A stretch of 64,000 nt of DNA, taken from contig JBAIAC010000024.1 in the NCBI GenBank assembly GCA_037349315.1, positions 34,583,501 through 34,647,500 on the forward strand, written 5' to 3'. A program made the position numbers and the translations under genes. Below the pieces are notes generated by a model that saw only the letters and a list, made by a program, of their open reading frames with translations, was not told the DNA's origin and ran no database searches. Shown here one piece after another: positions 12,341-25,330 of this stretch (position 1 is its first letter; every line of letters begins with the position of its first letter). The stretch comes from Chelydra serpentina (Eukaryota > Chordata > Testudines > Chelydridae).

Positions 12341-13547
12341 AACATCCTGTCTGCTAGCAGTCAGCTCGTTCTCAGCCAGGCTCCCCAGGTTGATTTCTGC
12401 TCTCCCGGCCCAATTTGCATCCTTGTGGAATTATAAAGGAGAGAGTAGCTACCTGAGTGTACATCTTATGACATCCTCAGAACCTATGAGGCCAATGTTT
12501 GTCTCAGAATTACCATGTACCTCCTACGCCAAACAAGTTATTAAGTCTGGTTAAGAAGGTGGAAACTGTGAAGCACATAACAGCTGAGTTAGGAAGGGTA
12601 GTAGAGGTGGTAGGGAAGCAAGGAAGCTGTAGAACTCCCAAGTAGCACAGTGCACTGAGGCCCAAGTGTGAGTAAGGAGGTATAGACAGAATGCAGCTCC
12701 TAATCCAGTGTTTCCAAACCAGCAATACCCTTTAGGGACCTCAGATTAGCCTAGGCGGGGTGCAGAACAGAGAAAATCAGCCATTCTCCCTAATGCCTTC
12801 TCCCTTGCAGCTGTGGGTAAAGCAGCAAGTGACTACTTGAAAGTCACCTGCCTTCCATCCCTGCTCCCACAGAAGTCCCTAATGCAGCCAGCCACAGGAG
12901 GTTACAGGTACTCGGTTGCAGGCTTATATAGCACAGCAGCTCTCAGTTTGAAGCTTCTCCCCTCTGTTCCTGTAGCACTCAGCTCACCCGCCAGAGCATA
13001 TGTGATCCAGCCCAATGCCTTCACCAACAGATGCTCCAAATCCCAGCGGTGTGTAACCTTCTGCTAGGCAGGAAACAATGAGGGTGAGTCACAAAACAAG
13101 CCTGTCTTCTCCAGGTCACAATTCTTTGCTTACCAGTGTCCCCCTTCTCCCTCAGGTGCCCCTGCTATTCTAGTCTATTTCACATAACTTCTAATTGATT
13201 TGAAGTGAGAAAGAGGTGCCTGTATCAATGGTCAATACCTAATTGGGTTGCGTAATGTGCAAATAGTTCATAATTGAAGTGTTGGTATTCTTTCATTATA
13301 TCTCATATGTGGAATTAACCTTGCAGGGCAGTGTTCATATACTTAGCTGCAAGGGCGCTGGAGTTTCATATGTTGGTAATTTATACTTTGAAATTATTTT
13401 AAGTCTTTTTTAATTACCTTGTGTGAATGGAGAAGTAAAGTGTTGTGTCCTGTGAGTTAGCGTTACGGTTGTTTGGGGAATGCCTTGTATGCATTTGTAT
13501 ACCTCTAGATTTATTTAAATACCAGCAAAGTAGGAATTGGCTATTTT
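12341..13547. other. No gene or nameable element
   Basis: Contains a few frames of 70-106 codons without family resemblance, start context or splice support. I see nothing that can be named. Confidence 0.4.
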
Positions 13548-13611
13548 GGGCCAGATCCTCAGTTGGTGTAAATTGGCAGAGCTCTATTTACATCAGTTGA
13601 TGATCTAGCCC
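13548..13611. repeat. Short palindromic dispersed repeat
   Basis: An imperfect hairpin beginning GGGCCAGATCCTCAGTTGGTG and ending CATCAGTTGATGATCTAGCCC. Similar hairpins occur at 35175-35260, 44647-44733, 53988-54074, 54451-54521 and 60865-60922. The likely origin is an old MITE family. Confidence 0.6.
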
Positions 13612-14070
13612 AGTAATCTGAGGGTGCAGAAACAGATCAATGTGTTGTCTCTTGCTGTGTAATACTATATCAGCCTAAAGGGTTCAGGGAAACAATGCAG
13701 GAGAGACCTGGGCACTTTATACAAATGAGGCGGACGTTATTTTGATAGAAACAAAATATTAAGCTCTCCCCTGAAAGTAAACTACCAACTCCTTTGTTAA
13801 AGTGAGGATTTTGAGTCTATAGGAGATGATCTTGACAGTATTTATATATAATGTATATGTATTGGATTGTTGATGCTGGGTTTTGCACATGTTATGTTTA
13901 AAATTGTTACTCCATGGTAGTTCTAGGAGTACAAGAAGAATTATTTGTAGGGAGACAGGAAATTATTTTTTTAATTTGGGAGTCTCAGCTGCGCGGAATA
14001 ACCCTGAAAAATGTTACCTATTTCAAATTCCTTTATATAGACTGAGGAAAAAATTCAGATGTGACACAAG

Positions 14071-14380
14071 GGCCAGGTCTACACTAGGGGGAGGGTCGAC
14101 CTACAATACGCAACTTCAGCTACGTGAATAGCGTAGCTGAAGTTGGCATATCGTAGGTCAACGTACCTGGCCACGAGGACGGCGGCGAGTCGACTGCTGC
14201 CACTCCCCCGTCGACTCCGCTTCCGCCTCTTGCCAAGGTGGAGTTCCGGAGTCGATGGGGAGCGCGTTTGGGGATCGATTTATCACGTCTAGACGAGACA
14301 CGATAAATCGATCCCCAATAGATCGATAACTACCCGCCGATCCGGGCGATCCGATCCGGCAGGTAGTGAAGACGTACCCT
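14071..14380. mobile_element. Harbinger-type MITE
   Basis: The left end GGCCAGGTCTACACTAGG and the right end, whose complement is AGGGTACGTCTTCACTACC, are inverted. The interior carries further inverted blocks (CAACTTCAGCTACG / CGTAGCTGAAGTTG and GATCGATTTATCACGTCT / ACACGATAAATCGATC). It is non-coding. The GTCTACACT end links it to the Harbinger group. Confidence 0.7.
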
Positions 14381-14421
14381 AAGGGCGCAGGATGCAAACC
14401 GGAAGTTGCACTGATTTAAGG

Positions 14422-14685
14422 TTATGTCTGCCCTATAGACTATGCCATCATAGCCCCCAAGTGCAGGCACAGCATACACTGATGGAAGGAGTTTTTCTAC
14501 TGGTGTAGGAACACAACCTCCCCAAATGATGTTAGCTAAGCTGACAGAAGCATTCTTCTATAGATATAGTGGTGTCTACACTGGGGATTTTGTCACCATA
14601 GTTATGTTGGTCTGGGATTTTTCATGCCTCTGACCGACACAACTGTCAGTATAAGCTTTAAGTGTACATTAAGCCTAACTAAATT
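14422..14685. mobile_element. Harbinger-type MITE, degraded
   Basis: Starts GGTTATGTCTGCCCTATAGAC and ends AGTGTACATTAAGCC, with an internal GGTGTCTACACTGGGG. The ends are of the same general type as the other GTCTACACT elements but are worn. No target duplication can be assigned. Confidence 0.5.
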
Positions 14686-14689
14686 GAAT

Positions 14690-14730
14690 TTTAAGTAAAA
14701 AAGAAAAAAAAAGAAAAAGAAAAAAAACAG
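14690..14730. repeat. A-rich simple repeat
   Basis: An AAAAGAAAAA-type purine run. It may be the poly(A) end of a lost retroposon, but nothing upstream supports that. Confidence 0.6.
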
Positions 14731-15149
14731 TACAAGCTCTTTGTATAGACTCTTAAACCAACTAGAGAGTGGCTAATGTCTACAGCTGGTTGGAAAATGC
14801 AGAATTATTTTGTGAAAAATGTTCCAATATTGTTGCAAAAACTATTTTTCAAAATCTCAGGTTTTTTTAAATATGTCAATCAGTCTATGAGCTGCACAAA
14901 AAGAACCAAATTATTTTTACAAAAACATTTGAAAAATATTTGTTAAAATGTTCATCCAGTTCTAATACTGATTTATCTTAATTCAGTAACAAATAGATAG
15001 TAAGCTTAATTTTGCAATTGTCTTAATTTAAAAACTGACTGAAATTTGTGCATGTCATGAAGGCATCTAAATTAGTATAACTTACACTCTCCACCCTCCT
15101 CCTCAAAAAGCATCCAACACTAACGATGTTTCCATTACTTATGCTCCCT

Positions 15150-15600
15150 TAGGCTTGGGTCTATACTTAACAGTTATGTCGGCGTAGTAGCTACGTCAGC
15201 CAGGGCTGTGAAAACCCCCCATCCCGACCGACAAACCCCCCAGAATAGACACAGCTATGCCTATGGCAGAGTGCTTCTGTGAACGAAGCTAACGTCACTC
15301 AGGGAGGTGGTGTTCTTACACTGAGGTCTTGTCTACACTAGGAAATTAGGTCGATATTACTATATCACTCGGGGGTGTGAAAAATCCACACCCCTGAGCA
15401 ATGTAATTGAACCGACCTATTTGCTGTAGATAGCGTTGGGGAGAATTCTCCTGTCAACCTAGCTACCGCCTCTCGGGTAGGTGGAGTACCTATGCTGAGG
15501 GGAGAAGCCCTCCTGTCAGCGTAGGTAGCATTGTCACTAAAGTGCAGCAGCAGAGGTGCCATTGTGCCGCCATAGCAGTTTATGTATAGACAAGTCCTAA
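15150..15600. mobile_element. Two adjacent Harbinger-type MITEs
   Basis: The first runs from about 15150 (CTTGGGTCTATACTTAACAG) to about 15320. The second begins near 15324 with GGTCTTGTCTACACTAGGAA, contains the hairpin GGGGGTGTGAAAAATCCACACCCC (15370-15394) and ends near 15597 with TATGTATAGACAAGTCC. The second is closely related to 27497-27885. Both are non-coding. Confidence 0.6.
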
Positions 15601-15894
15601 CAGAAAAATGCCTGTTGGTGTATGCTGCCTCTACGCTGGGGAATATGCTGGCACAGCTATGCCAGAACAGGCTCCATAGTGTAAACAGAGCCATATACTC
15701 ATTAAGGCTTACTCAATCTTACTGAAATTCTGGTCTATTTACACCTCTTACAAACACATTTACTGCAGTGGGATTGCATAGGAAATAGGTCAGAACAGAA
15801 TTTGGCACTTAAAGTCCCACCCACTTACCAACATAAAACTCACATCCCCTTCCCCACCCAACACCGCTCTTGTCTGCATGAGCACATGCAGGGT

Positions 15895-16112
15895 CATTAA
15901 TCCAAATTAACTAAAGGTAGGAATTTAAACTGGACTAGTTAAACTGCATTAAACCCCTGTGTGGACACTTACACTCAGAATTAAAGTGGCCTTTCTTTGG
16001 TTTATTTTGCTTTGTTTCCACATAGGGGTTTAATGCAGTTTAATTAGTCCACTTTAAAAATTAATTTGATTTAACTTTCCTGAGTGCTCCCATGTAGACC
16101 AGCTTAATTGGG
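15895..16112. mobile_element. Palindromic MITE
   Basis: The arms TTAAACTGCATTAAACCCCTGTGTGG and CCACATAGGGGTTTAATGCAGTTTAA are nearly perfect inverses around a centre near 15995. The outer right end includes CATGTAGACCAGC. It is a small fold-back DNA element without coding sequence. Confidence 0.65.
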
Positions 16113-16673
16113 TGTAAGGAAGTCTAAATGTGTCCAAGCTGGTGTAACCATATGCCAAGAAGCCAGAAGGGAGCAAAATAATCAACTCCTGGACCTAAAG
16201 CCTGGTGTATGTGTGTGTGAACAAGTTACCACCCAAGATGACCTAGAGGCTGAACACAGTTTAGCAGTCAGTGTGGGCCAGGACAAATCACGTACATCAT
16301 CATGTCAGCTAATTGCGGTCAGACTCTGAGATTTGCTGACATGATTTGTCCTGATATACAGTGTGCCGCTGAATTATCTAATATGATTATTGACAGCTGT
16401 ATTCAAATGTGCCAACATCATAGAGGGGACCAGACCTTACATGCTTTTCTCTCTTCCATTCTGGCCCCTCAGTATGTGCTTACATCACTTTTAGATTCAT
16501 TTTAGAGCAGGTTTCAGAAGTAGGTGTAGGAAGGTTCAAGTTAAAGTAGTCTGTACACTATTTAAACTTACACCATCATCCTGCTCCTTGGCCTATAGGT
16601 TATACAAGCTTGAACTCCCTTCCACTCACACTCTCATCAGTAAAAGGCTGCAAGGAGGACTAAGGGTATGTCT

Positions 16674-16862
16674 ACACTTGCTGGTAGATTGGCACTGCTG
16701 CAACAATCGATGCAGCGAGTGTCAATTTAGAGGGTCTGGTGAAGACACGCTAAATCGATGGGAGAGCACTCTCCCATCGATTTGTGTACACCACCTCCCC
16801 GAGAAGGGTAAGGGAAGTTTGTGTAAGTTAGATCAATTTACCACGGTAGTGTAGACCAGCCC
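16674..16862. mobile_element. Harbinger-type MITE with TAA target duplication
   Basis: Begins GGGTATGTCTACACTTGCTG and ends AGTGTAGACCAGCCC, and is flanked by TAA on both sides (16671-16673 and 16863-16865), the 3-bp duplication typical of Harbinger insertion. An internal inverted repeat (AATCGATGGGAGAG / CTCTCCCATCGATT) forms a hairpin. Confidence 0.8.
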
Positions 16863-16865
16863 TAA

Positions 16866-18389
16866 GGTACTAAGCGTACAGAAGTCTGCATTATTGCATA
16901 GGCATCTAACTTGTGTATAACCTTTTATATCACCTCTGAAACTGGGCCAATGAATCCAAAACCAAAACTGAATTCAAACCTAGTTTTGGTTTTACAAAAA
17001 CACACCCTGCCCAATGATGTACTGCAAAAACAGAAACACACCCAATGCTGCCAATTTCAGATTCCCAAGTGATTGTGCTAGGGAGACATTTGCTTTACTC
17101 TCACCTAGACAGAGGCAAAGTGGGAGAAGTCACTCATGTACAGTGCCTTCATCCTAAAGTAGGCAGTGAGATACCTTTTTGCTGGCTATACTCTGATTAT
17201 ACATTGGGTGACTTGACTCATCTTTAGGTAGCCAATTGGTTTATAGTCTCCTGGTCAGCCTCAAATGGGTGGGTAGGAGTAAAACAGAATTGAATGCTTT
17301 TTTTCCTCTATATATCCAGAACCATAAAGGTGTCTAGTAGAAGACATAGAGAGCAACCCATAGCGGAAAAGGATGGCACTACATTCCTGAACTGAAGGTG
17401 CAGATACTCTCATGGAGTTTCTCTCATGGAGCAAAGCAGTCAGAAAGCTTCCCCAGATACTTGGGGATTCCTCTGGCATAAGAGAAATCTTGGGTGGCAG
17501 AGAACTAGCTACACTCCTCCTGATCCCTGGCACAGGAGGTATTCTGGGGAAAGGTACACAGTCAGGGCACCTGTACACTCTGGTTTCCTTTGGCTGTTGG
17601 TTGGAATGGCCCCTTGGGGCTGTAGGCAGCCAGAAGTAGATTAGAGCAACACTTGGGTGTTTTTTGTTTTGTTTTTTTCCTCCAGGGACTGGAGCGTCCC
17701 CAGCCAGCACTCAGATCCAGAGCCACAAAGTTGATGTAAAACCCCGCTGTGTCTCCACAGGTTCTGCACTGAGCACAGCTGAGACAGACCAGAGGATCTG
17801 GCTCAATGCTTTCATAACAAAGTATCTATTTTACTAGTACACTGTCTGTGGCTCAATTATAGGAAAAACACAATGACATACCCTCTAGACGTGCAGCTAG
17901 CAATTCCCAGAGCCTCCCTCCTCTCACAACCTGGGTCATCTTCCCATTTTCTCTGGTCCTCCAGTGCCAAACACTTATTTTTAAAAGCAACAGCAATAAT
18001 TACCCTAATATTGGAGCTTTAGTGGACTCTCTAGATATGGCTTGAGGGATGTTATGAGGAAACCTCCCACGTGATTGCTTCCTGTAGTGAGTCTGTCCGG
18101 TGGCTTAGAAGAAGAGCAACATTACAGGAGCTGTCAGCCTAACCTCTTTCTGAAGCATTCCATTCCATTTTAAAGAAAAAAGAAAAACATCTCCCTTTTT
18201 CACTGAACAGGGAGTGAGGGTTAGATGCAGGGGTGGAAGAAGAGATGATGCCACATTCTCTTCCAAATTAAAGTAATGGAAGCCCAAATAAAGTAAAACA
18301 AAGAGTGAGACCAGAGAAGGCAATGCTCATGAAAGCCAAATTTATCAAACTTGTGTGTCTATAGGCACATAAATCCATATAGAGGGACC
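16866..18389. other. No gene or nameable element
   Basis: Open frames up to 149 codons at 17261-17710 have no family features, splice support or codon pattern that would distinguish them from chance. Nothing else was recognised. Confidence 0.4.
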
Positions 18390-18747
18390 TGAAACATGCC
18401 TAGATTTTCAGAGATGCTGAGCAACTGCAGCTCCAAGTAATTTCATTGATCTCAGTGACTAAATTTGGGCATTCAAGTTTGACAATTTGGGGTGAAATCT
18501 CTAGGTTTGATGCCATTCAGGGACATAGGATTGACAGAGTTCCTTCAAGACCCAACATTTTCTGTAACAGTCATAAAAAAGGGCAACAGGGAAGTAACAT
18601 CAATCTGTACTATGCTACCCACAATGAATCTGACCGTCCAGAGGGAGGGGCATGTGATGTGGGGGCACAACACCCTGTGACAATGCTTGAAAATTCCACT
18701 ATAGACTCCCATCCTTTTTGCATGGGAGTTTTCAGAGGAGAGAAAAG

Positions 18748-18965
18748 CAGTAGCGTAGCTAGGGGGGTGCAGGGGGAGCGGCCGCTCCCCCACTGAGCAG
18801 AAGCGGCGCCTTTTTTGTGCTCCGACACCTTTTGCTCCTGTGCTGCAGCCGGAGCGGAGCATTTTTTTTTTGCTCCCAGCGCCTTTTTTTGCTCCCAACG
18901 CTTTTTGCTCCCAGCGCCTTTTTTAGCTCCACTCCCCCTGTGCTCTAAACCTGGCTACGCCACTG
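18748..18965. mobile_element. GC-rich hAT-type MITE, short form, with 8-bp duplication
   Basis: Inverted ends CAGTAGCGTAGCTAGG and CCTGGCTACGCCACTG, flanked by a perfect GAGAAAAG repeat (18740-18747 and 18966-18973). The interior contains a run of GCTCCCAGCGCCTTTTTT units. The same family is at 29506-29802, 45631-45932 and twice within 52305-53020. hAT class is inferred from the 8-bp duplication and the CAG...CTG ends. Confidence 0.85.
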
Positions 18966-18999
18966 GAGAAAAGGTCCTCTAGGGAAGGTGCTAGGCGTT

Positions 19000-19240
19000 T
19001 TATAGATTCATAGATTCTAGGGCTGGAAGGGACCTCGAGAGGTCATCGAGTCCAGCCCCCTGCCCTCATGGCAGGACCAATTACTGTCTAGACCATCCCT
19101 GATAGACATTTATCTAACCTACTCTTAAATATCTCCAGAGATGGAGATTCCACAACCTCCCTGGGCAGTTTATTCCAGTGTTTAACCACCCTGACAGTTA
19201 GGAACTTTTTCCTAATGTCCAACTTTAAGTTAAAGCATCA
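19000..19240 (-). mobile_element. CR1 LINE, 3' end only
   Basis: On the minus strand this is the CR1 3' region. It ends (plus-strand left edge) in the complement of the ATTCTATGA repeat, followed by GGGCTGGAAGGGACCTCGAG and GAGTCCAGCCCCCTGCCCTC. It is 5'-truncated and has no intact reverse transcriptase. Confidence 0.88.
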
Positions 19241-19267
19241 GCCCAGAGAAAGGAAGTGCCAATCTGA

Positions 19268-19586
19268 GGGTATGTCTGTACTTGACACTGGCGATGTGAT
19301 TCTCAGCTCATGTAGACGTACTTGCACTCAATGAAAGCTAGCTTGCTAAAAACCATATTGTAGCTGGAGTAGCAAAGGCAGTAGCACAGGCTAGCTGTAC
19401 CGAGTACGTACTCAAGGGATTCAAGGAGGTTTGTACTCAGGGCAGCTAGCCTGAGACACTGCTTGCCGCTGCCCACGCTACCGCGGCTACACTACTATTT
19501 TTAGTGTGCTCACTCAATGACAGCTAGCATCAGTATGTCTATGCAAGCTGGGAATCTCACCCCTAGCGCTTAGCATAGGCATAACC
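19268..19586. mobile_element. Harbinger-type MITE
   Basis: Starts GGGTATGTCTGTACTTGACA and ends ATAGGCATAACC. TGA and TTA next to the ends could be a mutated 3-bp target duplication. The interior (GTGATTCTCAGCTCATGTAGACGTACTTG, GAAAGCTAGC, CTATTTTTAG) matches the cleaner copy at 53096-53362. Confidence 0.65.
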
Positions 19587-19943
19587 TTAGAAAGATGAAG
19601 GTATCACTTTCCACTGAGCTAGGTGTTTACCCGGGAGGGTGTGATGGGGTATGCTCCCCACACTGGCCCTGCAAGAGTTGAATTGGGCCATGGGGGCTGA
19701 ATCATCTAATTAGGCTGCAAAGATGGGGGGAGCTTGAGGCTGGAGGCAGCTTTTTAGATAGAAGCTCATCTGTGGGTAATGGGCGGGGTTTCTACAAAAG
19801 ACAGGACATTGGAAGTTGAGGGGCCTACAGGGACAAGTTGCCTAAAGTCTTCTGGGGGGCTGCCGAGATGAGTTGCCTAAACTTGCTCCCTGGGAGGAGG
19901 GAATGAAGAGATTGGCAAACCCAGAGGAATGAGGAGGGCCAGG

Positions 19944-20078
19944 AACAGTGCTTAATTTGTTCGCCTCTAGGCTTGTCAGTTCATAGCCCCAGCACCTCTG
20001 GGCTTGCTGCATCAGTTATGAATGTAAAAAAAATTGCTTGAGCTCCGGCACCTTTTTAATTACAAATGAAGGCGGCAT
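19944..20078. mobile_element. Possible small hAT-type MITE
   Basis: CAGTGCTTAATTTG at the left and AATTACAAATGAAG at the right are partly inverse, with GGCACCTTTTT near the right end. The flanks (19637-20500) look repetitive but could not be assigned. Confidence 0.35.
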
Positions 20079-20639
20079 GGAAGCAGCTCAGGGGAAGGAA
20101 GCAAGGTGCAAGGAATGGAGCGTTAGAGCATCTCTGTGTAGAGGGTTCCTGAGCCGGAACCCGGAGCAGAGAGTGGGCCTGGGTTCCCTTGCTAGCCACT
20201 GAGGGAATGGCAGTGAAGCAGAAGACTGCCTGAGGCTGCTGGAGAGCAGGGACTTTGATGCTCCCCTCCGGAAGGGGAAACCACAATAGTGACCTGGCCA
20301 GAGGGCTGAGTCACGAAGAGGCAGCAGCAGCTCATGGAGCAAGAGAGGGGCTGCAGATTGGCAGAGAGAGACAGAGTGATGGCGTGCAACCATGGGACGG
20401 GGTGTTGAGCTGGCAAGCTGTTCCCCAGAGTGACCAGGAGGAGGCACCATCCTAGCAGGGAGAAGAGCAACCTCGTGAAAGAGGGAAAGTGTGTATAAAT
20501 AACATCATTTGTTTAAAACACAAACCTTCATTTTTGCCTCCATGACTAACCTAATTGACCAAGCTTCCTTGCATGATGCAGGCAGAGCTGTGATAGTGAT
20601 GCCACAGTGACTCTTCACAGCAAACACGATAATCAGGCT

Positions 20640-20900
20640 ATTACTGTGCACTCATACCTCACCTTCTATCTGAGGAGCTCAAGTACTTCACAACCAGTAA
20701 TCAAGCCTCCCACCACGCTATGAGTTAGGTATGGATCATCGTCTCTATTTTACAGATGAGGAAACTGAAGCACAGGGAGATTAAATGACTTACCCCAGCT
20801 CACCCCAGAAGTGGGTGGTAGAACAGGAAATAGAACCCCGGTTCCTGACTCCCAGTCCTCTATCTTGACCATAATACCATCCTTTCTCCCCACAACCATA
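20640..20900 (-). repeat. MIR SINE
   Basis: On the minus strand this follows the MIR order. Its complement at 20750-20800 shows the core ACAGATGAGGAAACTGAAGC, followed by ATTAAATGACTTACCCCAGC. Old and diverged. Confidence 0.75.
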
Positions 20901-20964
20901 ATCACTACTGGTGTCTGACCACCAACAGGAATGCCACATACTGAAAGAGGGAGAAAGTTTCCAA

Positions 20965-21070
20965 GTGGGATTTTCAAAAGTGCTAAGCATTAGCCAAATT
21001 CTGCTCCTGTTGAAGTCAGCCAATTCCTATTGACTTCAATGAGATCGAAGTTAAGTCAGTTGAACACTGT
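20965..21070. repeat. Ancient dispersed palindromic repeat
   Basis: Contains GATTTTCAAAAGTGCTAAGC and GAAGTCAGCCAATTCCTATTGACTTCAATGAG, which recall the hairpin families at 1715-1897 and 61515-61735. Confidence 0.4.
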
Positions 21071-24000
21071 TTAAAAATTGCACCTAAAATTTCCATCTCT
21101 GAATGAAAAAGAGCTTGTTCGGGCCTTTCTGTTTCATCTTTAGCTAGTAGCCTCCTTGCAGCCTCTCCCACGTCCTCACAGGAATACCCACAGTATTTTC
21201 CTTGTCTTCCTGCCCTGCGTATTCCTCAACTTTGAGCTGCCTACAATGGAAGAAATCAAAGAGGAACATTTGGTGATCTAGGCACCCCTCTATGATGAGA
21301 TATCTTCTTTGGCAGCTGGAGCAAATATTTCTCTTGCCTTCTTTAGATATATCTCTTTCTCCTGCTGTAGAGATAGATAGCAGAAACTGTACTAAAAAGA
21401 GAACATGAGGCTGACGGATGAAAAATGTCTCTTGTTTTACATTGTCACAACACAACTGCATCCCCCTGACCAAATTCAGAGATGACGTGTTAGACCTCCA
21501 TACACCAACCCCATGTGCCCCCCTTCTGCTCAGAATCCCTTAGAGCTACTTATATCCACTCTACTGATCTCTAAAGGTGTGTAAATTGGCATAATTATCA
21601 GGCTGAGGGGTCAAAAAAAAAAGTGTATGCTAAGGTAGGTTGAGAGCTATTATTAAGTTAAACCTTCCATCACTTTCTTTCAGCTATACAGGATGCAAGT
21701 TACACCAATTAAACTCCCTTAAATATTGGTACATTAGATGAAAAGAAGTCTACTTGAGGGTAAGGGGATCCAAGTTAATGGAAGCAGACCTAATTTACAC
21801 ATCACCTCTAAATTAGGACATCATCTTTACTGTCATGTAGGTGTCAACTATTAGTAACACAATCTATCTTTCACCTCCAAGTAATAATGTACTGCTTCCC
21901 ACATTCTCATGTTACACATCTGGTCAGTTTAGTAAAGAATAGGCTTTAAATGCCTTTATAGTCTTCTTTCTTAGTAGTCATGCATAAGTCATGGGCATAA
22001 CCAATTCTTCATTTCCATGACAATCTCGGGGTATAGTCAGAGTATGCCTGCTTCCATTGTGAGCAGCATCTGTGTCAGCTACCCTCTTAGCCAACACACC
22101 AATTGAACCAGGGATTTCCAGAACTAAAAGCATAAACTGCTACAGATTGAGCTAAAGCACCCTAATTGGGGGCCGAAACAACTGAGATCTAGCAGGTTAC
22201 ACATGCACATATACACTTTACATCAACATCATATACACAATTGTGTCTGAGTCCCCTTGGCCACAACACTGATTCAGCACTTATGCTATTTTTCAAATGG
22301 CCTTTCCCATCCATACATTGTGGTTACAGTATCCTGGACACAATATAAAATACTTGCAAACACAAACATGCAGTGACGCTAATAGGTGTTTTGTGTAAGA
22401 AAAACCCTATAGATTGCCTATGAATGCAAAATTAATGATACCGTAGGTCAATATTATGACTTTCCTGTCTCATGGGTATAACCTTATAATCACATCCCGG
22501 TTCTGTAGCATACCTTCAGCATGGTGAATGAATGTTTAAATGGTGTACCTATGGCTGGGTGTAAAATAATTTACTATGGTGAGGCACGGTAAATCACCTG
22601 TAAATGGTAGTTAATTAGATGTGACTTTGCCTTACAAGACATACTACATGTGTTAGCAGTTACGCCCAAATACCTAGCTTAAAAGTATGCAGAAACTACG
22701 TCAGGTCATGAGCTGCATTATATTGCACAATGCATGAGATAAAAATGAAACAAGTATCATCACCTTTACACATGCTAGTCATGTCCCTTGACATGTAAAT
22801 ATACAGCAGCAATAAGCCACAGCAGGGTGTGGTTTGGTGGAATACTGATGCATACCTCAGAGGCACCCAAAGCTTTCTCATGACAAGGTTAGCATAAATT
22901 ATTCCTATTAGTGTATGGCTCCTTCATTTTCAATTTAATATTTTTAAATGTTTTTAAATGAATCTTCAGAGGAATTTGTGCAGTGTGCCTTTCTACTGTG
23001 GAAAGTAGATTTCAGTAGAACTAACTGAGTGCATTGTCCATTTCTACTCATTCACACTCGTGTGAAAGTCCCACAGGCATCACCTGAGTAAGAACTGCAT
23101 AGCACTTTAGAAAGGGAAAAGAAGAGAAGAAATGTGGATTCAATCAGTCAGACTCCCAGATATTATTCTCATACATTGGCCAAAGGACTTCACCTGTGCT
23201 TTGAGCTGTTTGAAAAAATAGCTCTGTGTTATTTTAAATAGAATTTATCTTATGGTTTCCAACGTTTTCAGTTTTCAGTACGCCAAAGATTATTTTTAAT
23301 GGACAATACATGATAGCTTCACAGAAGTTGTCAGAAGATTGCTGGAGGTTTTGGCAGTTGAATGCTGATAATTAAATTGTCATCTTTAATTAATAACCCA
23401 ATGAGAATGAAGAATTTCATCCCTCTCTTAGAACTTTTGTTTCAGACTCTCTGCAGACTCAGGAGGACAACACTATAGCAGTTTACATTTTGTTTATGTT
23501 TTCAAGGTTGTCTGTACAAAGATCAGAAACAAAAAACCCAAACCAAAAACCTAGATTCTACAGTCGGGGTGGAATACATGAAGTCCTGCCTATGACTCAG
23601 ATCAAACACAAGTTCCCCTGAAATAAACCAGAAGAAGAGAGAGACAATATTCCTTATAGGATCAAGGTATTAGGTTTACAGCCACTGCCGTATGACCTAA
23701 TGGCCTAAGTCTCCCCTAGTTGCCTTTGTACAATGTCTTACCAATATTATAGCAAACACAAGCATGTAACTCGCCTTATCAGTATTGCTTTATAACTAAT
23801 TGTGCACTGTAGTGACACTACTAGCATTACACCTTCCCACAAAACCTTTTTTAAAATATCAGATGGCACAATCCAGCCTCATTTGGCTCTTTGGGAGAAG
23901 GAGGATGCAGGGGGTACTTACTAGCATCCCCCGATTTGAATGTTCCATCCTGTAATACTGGGGTGAAACAGTGAAAAGCTGAAGACCGGAGTCATGGCGC

Positions 24001-25319
24001 TAAAGTGAAATAGAATAGAATATACTTTCCCTTGAGATCCTTATGAAATATTGATGTCTCTGGTATGTGTATTTTCCCATAGATTTTAGCCAATAAATGT
24101 TGTTTTAAGCCATCATCCCTCAAAAGTTGTGTGTATCCCAATAGCAGTCATGGCTTTAAGGTCGGAGAAGGCATGATTCATTTATAATCAGTATGCGTTG
24201 TTATTGCCCCATCTGGATGGGAGAATTCCATCTGTTGTGTCCTAATTTCCACGGTGGAGATGCCAGTGTCACTGATTGGCTGCTTACCTTTCCCCACCCT
24301 GTCTGTGATTGGTGGATCTTCCCACTTCTGCCTTGATTTCTGTCTCTTTCTCTGCTCAGGTTCTTGCACTTCACAGCTGCAGCTGTTTTACACTGACCAC
24401 AGAGGGACCAGGGGTTGCTCACTGATCAGGACTCAACCAATAAGGTACATTGCTGGGATTTTGGAGGGAAGATGCACTCTGATCAGATGCTATTTGTTCT
24501 CCAAGGCTTAAGAGCAGTGGTGTGCGGTCTGGGGGCTGCAAGAGGCCCACCACTGCTTGAGAGTGTATTTATGGCTAATGGACAGGATTTAGGACTAACA
24601 AGGGAAGGAGAAGGAGGTTTGAAAAGAATGAGTCTGGGAAGAGGGTGTCTGTTGGGTTTAGGGGATGCAGGATTGACCCCTAAATTGCAAGCATGGAAGG
24701 GCTCATCCAGGCTATATTTCAAAGGGAAATGTTTAGATTGAATTAAAGTGACATTGTTCATTATATGTTAAGGCTTTGTTTTTAAACAATTTTAGTCTTG
24801 ATTTAAGGGTTTGCCCAAGATTCTATGGGACAATGGGAATCAAGTCACCAAATTGTCTGCGTCTGAGCCCCCCAGATTTGGGACAGGGGAAGGGTCAATA
24901 TTGAAATAATTAAATAAATCTACAAGGACTTATGTTGGTGTGAAGTTATGCTAAATTAAATGTGGCTGGAGGTGTTGAAGGCAAGGGATTAGAGACTACA
25001 GTGATGAGGGCCATGTAAGTATTTAGAAGAGAATGTATCCAGGATGGGGATAGCAAAGAAACTAATTAGAATTTTGCCATTAGATATGCGCAGTACAGAT
25101 CACTGCAATCAGTGGAGACTGACTACATGTATCTGAGGGCACAGTTAATGTGTACCAAAAAAAAAACCTCTTAGAAGCATGAAAGTAACATTTTTCCCTA
25201 AAAGTTTTGCCTGTTTTCATTTGACAAATATTAATTTTTAGGTTTGTATTAGAAGGATGTTTTCATGGAGAAAATGATAGCTTTATGCCAGCAAGAAATT
25301 ATAATTACACTGGAATCTC
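21071..25319. other. Mostly unassigned; one tRNA-like SINE relic
   Basis: No gene was recognised. The complement of about 22085-22170 reads TTAGCTCAATCTGTAGCAG...GGTTCAATTGG, with spacing like Pol III A and B boxes, so a worn tRNA-derived SINE is possible. The remainder has only short unsupported frames. Confidence 0.35.
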
Positions 25320-25330
25320 TGTACTAAAGC

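Noticed and set aside
17261..17710. Minus-strand frame of 149 codons
   Set aside because: Near-chance length for one window, overlapping frames on the other strand, no motif, no splice support.
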